A stretch of DNA of 64,000 nucleotides, taken from contig NZ_LMPQ01000001.1 in assembly GCF_001423905.1 (NCBI RefSeq), positions 594,173 to 658,172 on the forward strand, read 5' to 3'. Source of the DNA: Frigoribacterium sp. Leaf186. GTDB taxonomy: Bacteria; Actinomycetota; Actinomycetes; Actinomycetales; Microbacteriaceae. The position numbers and the translations under genes are program-made. The notes under the pieces were generated by a model. The model ran no database searches. It worked only from the letters and a program-made list of their open reading frames with translations, and was not told the DNA's origin. Numbering within the stretch: the first letter of the stretch is position 1; every line of letters begins with the position of its first letter. This document shows positions 52,251 to 59,800 of the stretch, one piece after another.

Positions 52251-52295
52251 CCAGCTGACGCACGGTCGCGTCGGCGCACCGGGGCACCGGGACAA

Positions 52296-52343
52296 CGACC
52301 CGCCGACCCGCCGACCCGCCGCCCCACCGACCCACCGACGCGA
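52296..52343. repeat. 8-bp tandem repeat (CGACCCGC type), six units
   Basis: Three exact CGACCCGC units (52296-52319), then CGCCCCAC, CGACCCAC and CGACGCGA. It lies in the 226-base gap before the YceI gene, which also has one GGAGGCGCG word (complement) at 52380-52388. No other feature is seen in that gap. Confidence 0.8.
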
Positions 52344-52476
52344 CGACGGGCCGAGGCACCGGCGCCCACCGTCTTCACCCGCGCCTCCCAGCCCTTTGCG
52401 AGGGTGACGCGTCACCATCGTCGGAGCCCCGTGGACTCGCCGCGCGTCACGCCGACCCCTCCGAAGGACGACCACC

Positions 52477-53169
52477 ATGAAGAAGAACACCAAGATCGGG
52501 CTGGGCGTCGCCGCAGCCGTCGTCGTCGTGCTGGGGGTCACCGCCGCCTTCGCCGGGCCGGTCATCTACCGCGACCTCGTGGTGGGCGAGCCCGAGGCGG
52601 CCCCCACCGCCGCCCTCACCCCCGGGTCGAGCACCCTCGACGCCAGCCAGCTCACCGGCGTCTGGAGCATCGGCGACGGCAGCACGGCCGGCTACCGCGT
52701 CGACGAGGTGCTGAACGGCACCGACGTCACGGTGGTCGGCAGCACCGACCAGGTCTCGGGCACCATCACGGTCGACGGCACCAGCATCACGGCCGCGACC
52801 ATCGACGTCGACGTGGCCTCGATCGCGACCGACAGCGGCAACCGCGACGACTACTTCCGGGGCACCGCCATGCAGGTGAACCGCTTCCCCACCGCCACCT
52901 TCACGCTCACCGAGCCGATCGAGGCGGCCGTGCCATCCGACGGCGAGGTGGCGAGCGTCGACGCGACCGGCGAGCTGACCCTGCACGGCGTCACGAAGAC
53001 CGTGAGCGTGCCCCTGCAGGCGGCGCTCTCGGGTGACGGCGTGCAGGTCAGCGGCTCGATCCCCGTGACGTTCTCGGACTACGGCGTCGAGGCCCCCGAC
53101 CTCGGCTTCGTCAGCGTCGAGGACCAGGGCACGGTCGAGTTCCTCGTGGCGGCGACCCCCGCCTCCTGA
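52477..53169 (+). CDS. YceI family protein, membrane-anchored
   Basis: The 230-residue protein has an N-terminal membrane segment (about 8-28) and a YceI lipocalin-like domain: GVWSIGDGSTAGYRVDEVL, NRDDYFRGTAMQVNRFPTATF and TGELTLHGVTKTVSVPL. YceI proteins bind isoprenoid-chain lipids in a beta-barrel. No lipobox Cys is present. ATG 52477 follows AAGGA. Confidence 0.93.
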   Translation: MKKNTKIGLGVAAAVVVVLGVTAAFAGPVIYRDLVVGEPEAAPTAALTPGSSTLDASQLTGVWSIGDGSTAGYRVDEVLNGTDVTVVGSTDQVSGTITVDGTSITAATIDVDVASIATDSGNRDDYFRGTAMQVNRFPTATFTLTEPIEAAVPSDGEVASVDATGELTLHGVTKTVSVPLQAALSGDGVQVSGSIPVTFSDYGVEAPDLGFVSVEDQGTVEFLVAATPAS

Positions 53170-53244
53170 CCGTCCGCGCTCGGCCGACCGGGCGTCGCTC
53201 CACGAACGGGACGGCGCGCGCCGGGCCGGGTTCCGACGGCCGGG

Positions 53245-53266
53245 CCGCGAGGGCCGGCCCTCGCGG
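53245..53266. terminator. 22-bp perfect palindrome between convergent genes
   Basis: CCGCGAGGGCC joined to GGCCCTCGCGG, between the YceI (+) and NnrD (-) stops; a bidirectional terminator candidate. Confidence 0.75.
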
Positions 53267-54100
53267 TCAGCTCCGGCGCAGCAACTCGGCGATCGTCGCG
53301 GGCAATGCCTCGACGAGGCCGAGCACGGTGAACGGTCCGCCGTCGCCGGCCCGCGACGCCGCGAGGCCGTGGACGACCGCAGCCGTCGCGGCCAGGCGGG
53401 CCAGCGCCTCCTCGTCCGCGGCGACCTCGTCGTGGTGGGTGGCGACCAGGGCGCCCAGCACCCCGCCGAGCGCGTCGCCGGCGCCGGCCGTCGCGAGCCA
53501 CGACGGGGCGCTGGCGGCCACGAGGCGGGTGCCACCGGGCGACGCGACGTGGGTGCGGTGCCCCTTGACGAGCACCGTGCAACCCCACTCCCCCGCGGCG
53601 CGCTCGGCGGCGCCGGCCGGGTCGGCCGCGACGTCGTCGACCTCACGCCCCGTGGCCCTCGCCAGCTCGCGGAAGTGCGGCGTCACGACGACGCGCCCCG
53701 TCGCCCGTTCGCGCAGCGACAGGGCGCCCGCGTCGAGCACGAGCGGCAACCCCGAGGAGGCGCCGGTCGCGAACCCGTCGCGCGTCTCGTCGTCGAGGTG
53801 GTCGGGGTCGACCCCCGAGCCGAGCAGCCACGCCTGCACCCGGCCGGGGCTCGTGACGGCCTCGGGCCGACGGTGCAGCACGAAGTCCGAGGCCCGCGAG
53901 GGGCCGAGGTACCGCAGCATGCCGACGCCGGTGTGCAGCGCCGCCTCGACGCCGAGCACCGCGGCACCCGGGTACGCGCTCGAGCCGGTCACGACGCCGA
54001 GCACGCCCCGGCTGTACTTGTCGTCGTCGGGGGCCGGGACGGCGATGCCGTCGGCGGCGTCGGACGGGGCCCATTCGGTGAAGCGCGCGTCGGAGGTCAC
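53267..54100 (-). CDS. nnrD: ADP/ATP-dependent (S)-NAD(P)H-hydrate dehydratase
   Basis: NnrD repairs hydrated NADH and NADPH. The 277-residue ribokinase-fold protein has KYSRGVLGVVTGSSAYPGAAVLG near its start, VVTPHFRELARATG, VLVKGHRTHVASPGG and the anion-hole/catalytic TAGAGDALGGVLGALVA. It lacks the N-terminal epimerase (NnrE) domain, so an epimerase gene should exist elsewhere. GTG 54100 fits the conserved N-terminus. Confidence 0.9.
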   Translation of the reverse strand: MTSDARFTEWAPSDAADGIAVPAPDDDKYSRGVLGVVTGSSAYPGAAVLGVEAALHTGVGMLRYLGPSRASDFVLHRRPEAVTSPGRVQAWLLGSGVDPDHLDDETRDGFATGASSGLPLVLDAGALSLRERATGRVVVTPHFRELARATGREVDDVAADPAGAAERAAGEWGCTVLVKGHRTHVASPGGTRLVAASAPSWLATAGAGDALGGVLGALVATHHDEVAADEEALARLAATAAVVHGLAASRAGDGGPFTVLGLVEALPATIAELLRRS

Positions 54101-54198
54101 GCCCCGACGGTAGTCGGCCCCGGGTCGGCTGTGCCCGCCGCTACGGTGGACCGACGAGCATCTCCCTCCCCGGCGGCGGAACAACCGCCGCCCGACCG

Positions 54199-54333
54199 GT
54201 GTTCGAGTACGACAGGTCCGACGACGTCGAGGCCGCCCAGGCGCTCGGCATCACCGGGCACCTGTTCACCGGGCCCGAGCCCCTCCGGCGCTTCGTCGGA
54301 GGCCTCGCCGCCCTCCCCACCGAAAGGCGATGA
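54199..54333 (+). pseudogene. C-terminal remnant of a HAD-family hydrolase
   Basis: A 44-codon frame beginning near GTG 54199 reads DDVEAAQALGITGHLFTGPE followed by a short helix and stop. This is the usual C-terminal end (motif IV and after) of HAD-IA phosphatases such as beta-phosphoglucomutase-like enzymes. The DxD nucleophile, Thr/Ser and Lys motifs are missing, because no upstream sequence in frame encodes them. It is probably a decayed gene whose 5' part was lost by deletion. The GTG could allow expression of a 44-residue peptide. Confidence 0.65.
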
Positions 54334-54340
54334 CCCCCTC

Positions 54341-55474
54341 GTGACGAACGCACCACAGACGGCGCCCGCCCCCACGTCCCCCGCCGACCCGCCCGTCGGC
54401 CTCTTCGACCCGATCACCCTGCGCGGCCAGGGCTTCCGCAACCGGCTCTGGGTCGCACCCATGTGCCAGTACTCGGCCGAGCTCGAGGACGGCGTCCCCA
54501 CCGACTGGCACCTCGTGCACCTGGGCTCGCTCGCCCGAGGAGGCGCGGGTGCCGTCATCGCCGAGGCCACGTCGGTCACGCCGGAGGGCCGCATCTCGCC
54601 GCAAGACCTCGGCCTCTGGAACGACGCGCAGGTCGAGGCGTTCCGCCCGATCACCGCCTTCATCCGCTCGCAGGGCTCGGTGCCCGGCGTGCAGCTGGCC
54701 CACGCCGGTCGCAAGGCGTCGACCTTCCGCCCGTGGAGCGAGACCCAGGGCACCGTGCCCGCCGACCAGGGCGGCTGGACCACCGTCGCCCCCTCGGCCG
54801 TCGCCTTCGAGGGCTACGACGAGCCGGTGGCCCTGACCACCGAGGCGGTCGGGGGCCTGGTCGAGGCGTTCCGCGTCGCGGCGCGCCGCTCGATCGACGC
54901 CGGCTTCGAACTGATCGAGCTGCACGCGGCCCACGGCTACCTGCTGCACCAGTTCCTGTCGCCGCTCAGCAACCGACGCGACGACCAGTACGGCGGATCG
55001 CTCGAGAACCGCGCGCGGTTCCTGCTCGAGGTCGTCACGGCCGTCCGGGCCGAGGTCGGCGACGAGTACCCGCTGCTCGTCCGCTTCTCGGCGACCGACT
55101 GGGCCGACGGCGGCTGGAACGAGGACGACACCGCCACCGTCGCCGCCTGGGCTCGCGACGCCGGCGCCGACCTGTTCGACATCTCGACCGGCGGCCTCGT
55201 CGCCGGCGTGAGCATCCCGGTGGGCCTCGGCTACCAGGTGCGCTTCGCCGAGCACGTCCGCAACCAGGGCCGCGTCGAGACCGGTGCCGTCGGTCTCATC
55301 GTCGGAGCCGAACAGGCGAACGAGGTCGTGGCCAGCGGCCGCGCCGACGTCGTCCTCATGGCGCGGGAGTTCCTCCGCGACCCGCACTTCCCGCTGCGCG
55401 CCGCGGCCGAGCTCGGGGTCGAGCTCGACTACACGCCGTCGCAGTACCTGCGGGCGCCCTTCCGCGTGCGGTGA
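54341..55474 (+). CDS. Old yellow enzyme family NADH:flavin oxidoreductase (YqjM-like)
   Basis: The 377-residue TIM-barrel flavoprotein has VAPMCQYSAELEDG with the YqjM-type Cys, WHLVHLGSLARGGAGAVI and GVQLAHAGRKAS. ELHAAHGYLLHQFLSPLSNRRDDQYGGS carries the active-site His pair. It reduces activated alkenes with NAD(P)H. GTG 54341 gives a short Pro/Ala N-terminal tail; the domain proper begins about residue 20. It follows the HAD remnant by seven bases. Confidence 0.95.
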   Translation: MTNAPQTAPAPTSPADPPVGLFDPITLRGQGFRNRLWVAPMCQYSAELEDGVPTDWHLVHLGSLARGGAGAVIAEATSVTPEGRISPQDLGLWNDAQVEAFRPITAFIRSQGSVPGVQLAHAGRKASTFRPWSETQGTVPADQGGWTTVAPSAVAFEGYDEPVALTTEAVGGLVEAFRVAARRSIDAGFELIELHAAHGYLLHQFLSPLSNRRDDQYGGSLENRARFLLEVVTAVRAEVGDEYPLLVRFSATDWADGGWNEDDTATVAAWARDAGADLFDISTGGLVAGVSIPVGLGYQVRFAEHVRNQGRVETGAVGLIVGAEQANEVVASGRADVVLMAREFLRDPHFPLRAAAELGVELDYTPSQYLRAPFRVR

Positions 55475-55499
55475 GCGGCCGGGAGGCCCACCCCTCCTC

Positions 55500-55557
55500 G
55501 ACGACGCGACCCGCGCCTCCTCGCCCTCACAGGTCGGGAGGCGCGGGTCGCGTCGTC
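55500..55557. terminator. 21-bp perfect hairpin, inverted GGAGGCGCG pair
   Basis: Arms 55500-55520 and 55537-55557 pair without mismatch around a 16-base loop. It lies between the convergent stops of the OYE gene (55474) and the CNNM gene (55571), a bidirectional terminator. Words at 55512-55520 (complement) and 55537-55545. Confidence 0.92.
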
Positions 55558-55570
55558 CGTGCGGGCTCGC

Positions 55571-56611
55571 TCAGCGACGCCGGGTCGCGTCCTGCACCTC
55601 GCCGATGAGCTCTTCGAGGATGTCCTCGAGGAAGAGCACTCCGCGGGTGGCCCCGGACTCGTCGAACGAACGCGCCACGTGCACGCCGCTGCGACGCATG
55701 GTGGCCAGGGCGTCCTCGAGCTCGGTGCCCTGGAAGATCGAGATCAGCTGGCGGATGCGCTTCGGCGGGACGGGGTCGGCGAACTCGTCCTCGTCGAGGT
55801 CGATGACGTCCTTCAGGTGCAGGTAGCCCGTGGGGTCGCCGTCGTCGTCGACCAGCACGTACCGCGAGAAGCCGCGCTGGGCGACGGCCCGTTCGACGTC
55901 GTGCGGGGTGGCGTCCTCGGGCAGCGTGACCAGTCCTGCCATCGGGACGGCCGTCTGTGCGACGGTCTTCTCGGTGAACTCGAACGCCGCACGCACCGTG
56001 CCGGTCGCGTCGGTGAGCATGCCCTCGCGCTGTGACTGCGCCACGATCGTCGCGACCTCGTCGACCGTGTAGGCGCTCGTCGCCTCGTCCTTCGGCTCGA
56101 CCTTGAAGGCCCGCAGCACGGCGTTGGCCGAGTGGTTCAGGGCCAGCACGACCACGTGCAGCACGCGGGCGATCGCGACGAGCGGCGGTGCCAGCAGCAG
56201 GGCCGCGCGGTCGGGCAGCGAGAACGAGATGTTCTTCGGCACCATCTCGCCGAACACGACGTGCAAGAACGACACGAGCACCAGCGTGATGACGAAGCCG
56301 ACCACGCCGACCAGCTCGGGGCTGAGCCCGGTCCAGCCGAGCGGGCCCTCGAGCAGGTGGTGGATCGACGGCTCGGACACGTTGAGGATCAGCAGCGAAC
56401 AGATGGTGATGCCGAGCTGGGTCGTCGCGAGCATCATCGTCGCGTGCTCCATGGCCCAGAGCGTGGTCTTCGCCGCGCGGCTGCCGGCCTCGGCCTTCGG
56501 TTCGATCTGCGAGCGACGGGCCGAGATGACGGCGAACTCCGCGGCGACGAAGAACGCGTTGCCCGCCAGCAGCACGACCAACCAGACGATGCCCCACCAG
56601 TCGCTGCTCAT
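55571..56611 (-). CDS. CNNM/DUF21-CBS membrane protein (short CorC-like)
   Basis: The 346-residue protein has a DUF21 membrane domain with SARRSQIEPKAEAGSRAAKTTLWA and VSFLHVVFGEMVPKNISFSLPDRAA. A pair of CBS domains follows (from about 195, VPMAGLVTLPEDATPHDVE and FSRYVLVDDDGDPTGYLHLKDVI). It lacks the C-terminal CorC_HlyC domain of its upstream paralogue, which it overlaps by ATGA. CNNM/MpfA proteins export Mg2+; the two probably act together. Confidence 0.9.
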   Translation of the reverse strand: MSSDWWGIVWLVVLLAGNAFFVAAEFAVISARRSQIEPKAEAGSRAAKTTLWAMEHATMMLATTQLGITICSLLILNVSEPSIHHLLEGPLGWTGLSPELVGVVGFVITLVLVSFLHVVFGEMVPKNISFSLPDRAALLLAPPLVAIARVLHVVVLALNHSANAVLRAFKVEPKDEATSAYTVDEVATIVAQSQREGMLTDATGTVRAAFEFTEKTVAQTAVPMAGLVTLPEDATPHDVERAVAQRGFSRYVLVDDDGDPTGYLHLKDVIDLDEDEFADPVPPKRIRQLISIFQGTELEDALATMRRSGVHVARSFDESGATRGVLFLEDILEELIGEVQDATRRR

Positions 56612-58050
56612 CGGGTCACCTCTTTCGTGCGGACGGCACGCCGGTCGTCCTCGACGCCGGTGCGCGCCCTCTCGGGCAGCACCTTCGGGTCGCGTCGGCC
56701 GGACCGGTCGCGCTCGTCGCGACGCCCCGTCGCGGCCGCGGGGGCCTCGGCCACCTCGTCGGGCGTGGGCGTGAAGCGGATGCGGTCGATGCGACGCCCG
56801 TCGAGGCGTTCGACGCGGAACCCGCCGTCGTCGGTCTCGACCACGTCGCCGACCTTCGGCAGACGCCCGAGCTCGCTCATCAGCCAACCGCCGACGGTCT
56901 CGTAGGGGCCGTCCTCCGGCACCTTGACCGAGGCCCGCTCGAGCAGCTCGTCGGGGCGCAGCAAGCCGGGGAAGGTCAGCCAGTTGCGCGACCGCACGAC
57001 GTCGACGCGACTGCGGTCGTGCTCGTCGCTGACCTCGCCGACGAGCTCTTCGATCAGGTCTTCGAGGGTGACGACGCCGGCGGTGCCGCCGTACTCGTCG
57101 ACGACGACGGCCATCTGGTAGCCACGACCCCGGACCTCGCCGAGCAGGTTGTCGAGCGTCATGGTCTCGGGCACGCGGACCGCGTCGGTCAGGAGGGCGG
57201 AGACGGGGACGTCGGCCCGCTTCTCGCGCGGCACCGAGACGGCCTGCTTCACGTGGACGAGGCCCACGACGTCGTCGATGCCGTCGTCGGTCACCGGGAA
57301 CCGCGAGTAACCGGTCCGACGGGCCAGCTCGAGGACGGTCTCGGCCGAGTCGCCGCGCGAGACCGTCGACAGACGGGGCCTCGGCGTCATGACGTCGGAC
57401 GCCGTGTGGTCGCTGAAGACGAGCGTCCGGGCGAGCAGGGTCGCCGTGTCGCGGTCGAGGCTGCCCTCGGTGGCCGACCGGCGCACGAGCGACGAGAGCT
57501 CCTCGGCCGTGCGGGCCCCCGACAACTCTTCTTTCGGCTCGATGCCCATGGCCCGCAGCACCGCGTTGGCGGTGTTGTTGAGCAGGGCGACGGCGGGCTT
57601 GAACACCGTCGTGAAAAGCACCTGGAACGGGATGACCAGCTTGGCGGTCTTGAGCGGCAGCGCGAGGGCGAAGTTCTTCGGCACGAGCTCGCCGATGATC
57701 ATCGACAGCAGGGTGGCGACGACGATCGACACGATCGGCGCGCCGACGGTGACGACGCCCTCGGGCACCCCGACCGCCGTCAGGGGCGGCGAGATGAGCC
57801 GCGAGATCGCGGGCTCCATCGTGTAGCCGGTCAGCAGGGTGGTCAGCGTGATGCCGAGTTGGGCGCTCGACAGGTGCGTCGACGTGATGCGAAGCGCGCC
57901 GATGGTGGGCGCGAGCCCCTTCTCACCCCGGGTCTGCCGGGCTTCGAGGTCGGACCGGTCGAGGTTGACCAGCGAGAACTCGCTGGCGACGAAGAGCCCG
58001 GTGCCGACGGTGAGCAGCAGGCCGAACGCGAGCAGCAGCCATTCGTTCAT
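56608..58050 (-). CDS. CNNM/DUF21-CBS-CorC_HlyC membrane protein (MpfA-like Mg2+ exporter)
   Basis: The 480-residue protein has four hydrophobic DUF21 segments ([34 protein letters not shown]). Two CBS domains follow ([60 protein letters not shown]). A CorC_HlyC domain (about 350-435) and a charged tail complete it. It is coupled to the shorter paralogue downstream. Its ATG overlaps the stop of a small upstream ORF (58047-58151), so expression may be controlled by translation of that ORF. Confidence 0.93.
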   Translation of the reverse strand: MNEWLLLAFGLLLTVGTGLFVASEFSLVNLDRSDLEARQTRGEKGLAPTIGALRITSTHLSSAQLGITLTTLLTGYTMEPAISRLISPPLTAVGVPEGVVTVGAPIVSIVVATLLSMIIGELVPKNFALALPLKTAKLVIPFQVLFTTVFKPAVALLNNTANAVLRAMGIEPKEELSGARTAEELSSLVRRSATEGSLDRDTATLLARTLVFSDHTASDVMTPRPRLSTVSRGDSAETVLELARRTGYSRFPVTDDGIDDVVGLVHVKQAVSVPREKRADVPVSALLTDAVRVPETMTLDNLLGEVRGRGYQMAVVVDEYGGTAGVVTLEDLIEELVGEVSDEHDRSRVDVVRSRNWLTFPGLLRPDELLERASVKVPEDGPYETVGGWLMSELGRLPKVGDVVETDDGGFRVERLDGRRIDRIRFTPTPDEVAEAPAAATGRRDERDRSGRRDPKVLPERARTGVEDDRRAVRTKEVTR

Positions 58051-58151
58051 CGGGTGCCGTCACCTCGTCCGACGGCCGTGGGGCCCGTGGTCAGGAGGCG
58101 CGGCGTGCGATGGTGCGAGGGTGCGGTCGTCTGAGACGGAGGGTCATCCAT
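58047..58151 (-). CDS. Small leader ORF (34 aa) coupled to the CNNM operon
   Basis: ATG 58151 opens a 34-codon frame whose TGA overlaps the CNNM start (ATGA), so it is positioned for translational coupling. A TAAGAT -10 (58161-58166, minus strand) lies nine bases before the ATG, so the ORF is probably leaderless. The peptide is rich in Thr, Pro and Arg and has no recognised family. It contains one copy of the dispersed word (58094-58102). Mg2+-transport genes are often regulated through leader peptides (mgtL, mgtP) by analogy only. It is too short for a coding-statistics test by eye. Confidence 0.5.
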   Translation of the reverse strand: MDDPPSQTTAPSHHRTPRLLTTGPTAVGRGDGTR

Positions 58152-58160
58152 AGACGGGTG

Positions 58161-58166
58161 ATCTTA
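58161..58166 (-). promoter_or_regulatory. Putative -10 element of the CNNM operon
   Basis: TAAGAT on the minus strand, nine bases before the leader ORF start at 58151 and about 110 bases before the CNNM start. Confidence 0.5.
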
Positions 58167-58241
58167 CGGCACGTGCACCGTTCCCGTCGGTCGACTTCGC
58201 CCGGCCCGGCGTCGACCGCACGGCGGCGGGCCGGGCAGCCG

Positions 58242-59678
58242 TCACCAGCTGACCGGCAGCGCCTTGCCCTCTTCGTAGCCCGCCGCCGACTGCACGCCGA
58301 CCAGGGCCCGCTCGGCGAACTCGGCGACGCTCCTCGCCCCGGCGTAGGTGAACGAGCTGCGGACGCCCGACGTGATCATGTCGAGGAGGTCCTCGACGCC
58401 CGGACGCAACGGGTCGAGGTAGATCTTCGACGACGAGATGCCCTCGGCGAAGAGCGTCTTGCGGGCGAGCTCGTAGGGGTCGAGACGCTCGAAGCGACCA
58501 CGGACGGCCTTGGTCGAGGCCATGCCCCAGCTCTCCTTGTAGAGGCCGCGCTCGTCGCTCGCCAGCTCGCCCGGGGCCTCGATGGTGCCGGCGAACCACG
58601 AGCCGATCATGACCGACGAGGCACCGGCCGCGAGCGCCAACGCCACGTCGCGGGGGTAGCGGACGCCACCGTCGGCCCAGACGTGCGCGCCGAGGGCACG
58701 GGCCGTGGCGGCCGTCTCGAGCACCGCCGAGAACTGGGGGCGACCCACCGCGGTCATCATGCGCGTGGTGCACATGGCACCGGGCCCCACGCCGACCTTG
58801 ACGATGGAGGCCCCCGCCGCGACGAGGTGCCGGACGGCCTCCTCGGTCACGACGTTGCCGGCGACGATCGGCAGGCCGAGGTCGAGGCCCGAGACGGTCT
58901 GCACGGCCCGGATCATGCCGTCCTGGTCGCCGTGCGCCGTGTCGATCACGAGCACGTCGACGCCCGCCGCGGCCAGGGCCTTCGCCTTGCCGGCCACGTC
59001 GCCGTTGATGCCGACGGCCGCCGCGACCCGCAACCGGCCGTCACCGTCGACGGCGGGCCGGTAGATGGTCGACCGCAGGGCGCTCTTGCGGCTGACCGTG
59101 CCGACGACCTGGCCGTGGCGCAGCACGGGCGCGAAGTGGATGTCGGCCGCGACCATGCGGTCGAACGCGTCGCGCGGGCTGTCGACGTCGTCGGCGTCGA
59201 GCGAGGTCAGGGCACCGTGCAGCAGGTCGCCCAGCACCGCGTCGCGGGGGGCGGTGGCGAGGCGCGAGGTGGCGATGCACCCGAGGTAGGCGCCGCTGCC
59301 GTCGTGCAGCACGATGCCGTGGCCCTCGACGGCGGGCACGACCGAGAGCGCCTGCTCGACGGTCTGCCCGGCGTCGAGCGAGTACGGCGTGTCGTAGTCG
59401 ACGGGTTGGGCCTTCACCCAGCGGATGGCGGCGTCGAGGTCTTGCAGGTGCATGTCCTGCGGCAGCACGCCGAGGCCGCCGCGACGGGCCAGGGTCGCCG
59501 CGAGGCGGGGGCCCGTGACCGAGTTCATGTTGGCCGACACGATCGGGATCGTCGCCCCGGTGCCGTCGCCCGGAGCGAGGGACACGTCGAGCCGGCTGGT
59601 GATCGAGGACCGGCTCGGGACGAGGAACACGTCGGAGTAGGTCAGATCGTGCGTGGGGGTCGTCTCGTAGAACCGCAT
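58242..59678 (-). CDS. guaB1: GuaB1-type GMP reductase / IMP dehydrogenase-family protein
   Basis: The 478-residue IMPDH-family enzyme has LTYSDVFLVPSRSSI, PIVSANMNSVTGPRLA, a pair of CBS domains (about 95-215), and the catalytic Cys in VGVGPGAMCTTRMMT. IMPDH normally shows GxGSIC, and GAMCTTRMMT is the form of actinobacterial GuaB1. In mycobacteria GuaB1 is a GMP reductase that converts GMP to IMP. The tail SAAGYEEGKALPVSW is shared by GuaB1 proteins. ATG 59678. Confidence 0.88.
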   Translation of the reverse strand: MRFYETTPTHDLTYSDVFLVPSRSSITSRLDVSLAPGDGTGATIPIVSANMNSVTGPRLAATLARRGGLGVLPQDMHLQDLDAAIRWVKAQPVDYDTPYSLDAGQTVEQALSVVPAVEGHGIVLHDGSGAYLGCIATSRLATAPRDAVLGDLLHGALTSLDADDVDSPRDAFDRMVAADIHFAPVLRHGQVVGTVSRKSALRSTIYRPAVDGDGRLRVAAAVGINGDVAGKAKALAAAGVDVLVIDTAHGDQDGMIRAVQTVSGLDLGLPIVAGNVVTEEAVRHLVAAGASIVKVGVGPGAMCTTRMMTAVGRPQFSAVLETAATARALGAHVWADGGVRYPRDVALALAAGASSVMIGSWFAGTIEAPGELASDERGLYKESWGMASTKAVRGRFERLDPYELARKTLFAEGISSSKIYLDPLRPGVEDLLDMITSGVRSSFTYAGARSVAEFAERALVGVQSAAGYEEGKALPVSW

Positions 59679-59800
59679 GGGTCAACGGTAATCCCTGTGA
59701 GTCGTCCCGCCGAGGTCCGACCGTTTGCGCTTAAGCTGGTCGCGGTGGGCGTCGCTGCCCCCGCACTGATCAACAATCAACGGAGAGTGGGCGATCGGCT
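59679..59800. other. Divergent promoter region of guaB1 and kgd
   Basis: A 122-base gap without genes. TTAAGCT at 59731-59737 is AT-richer than its surroundings and may be a -10 for kgd; AACGGAGAG before GTG 59801 is the kgd ribosome site. No further structure seen. Confidence 0.3.
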
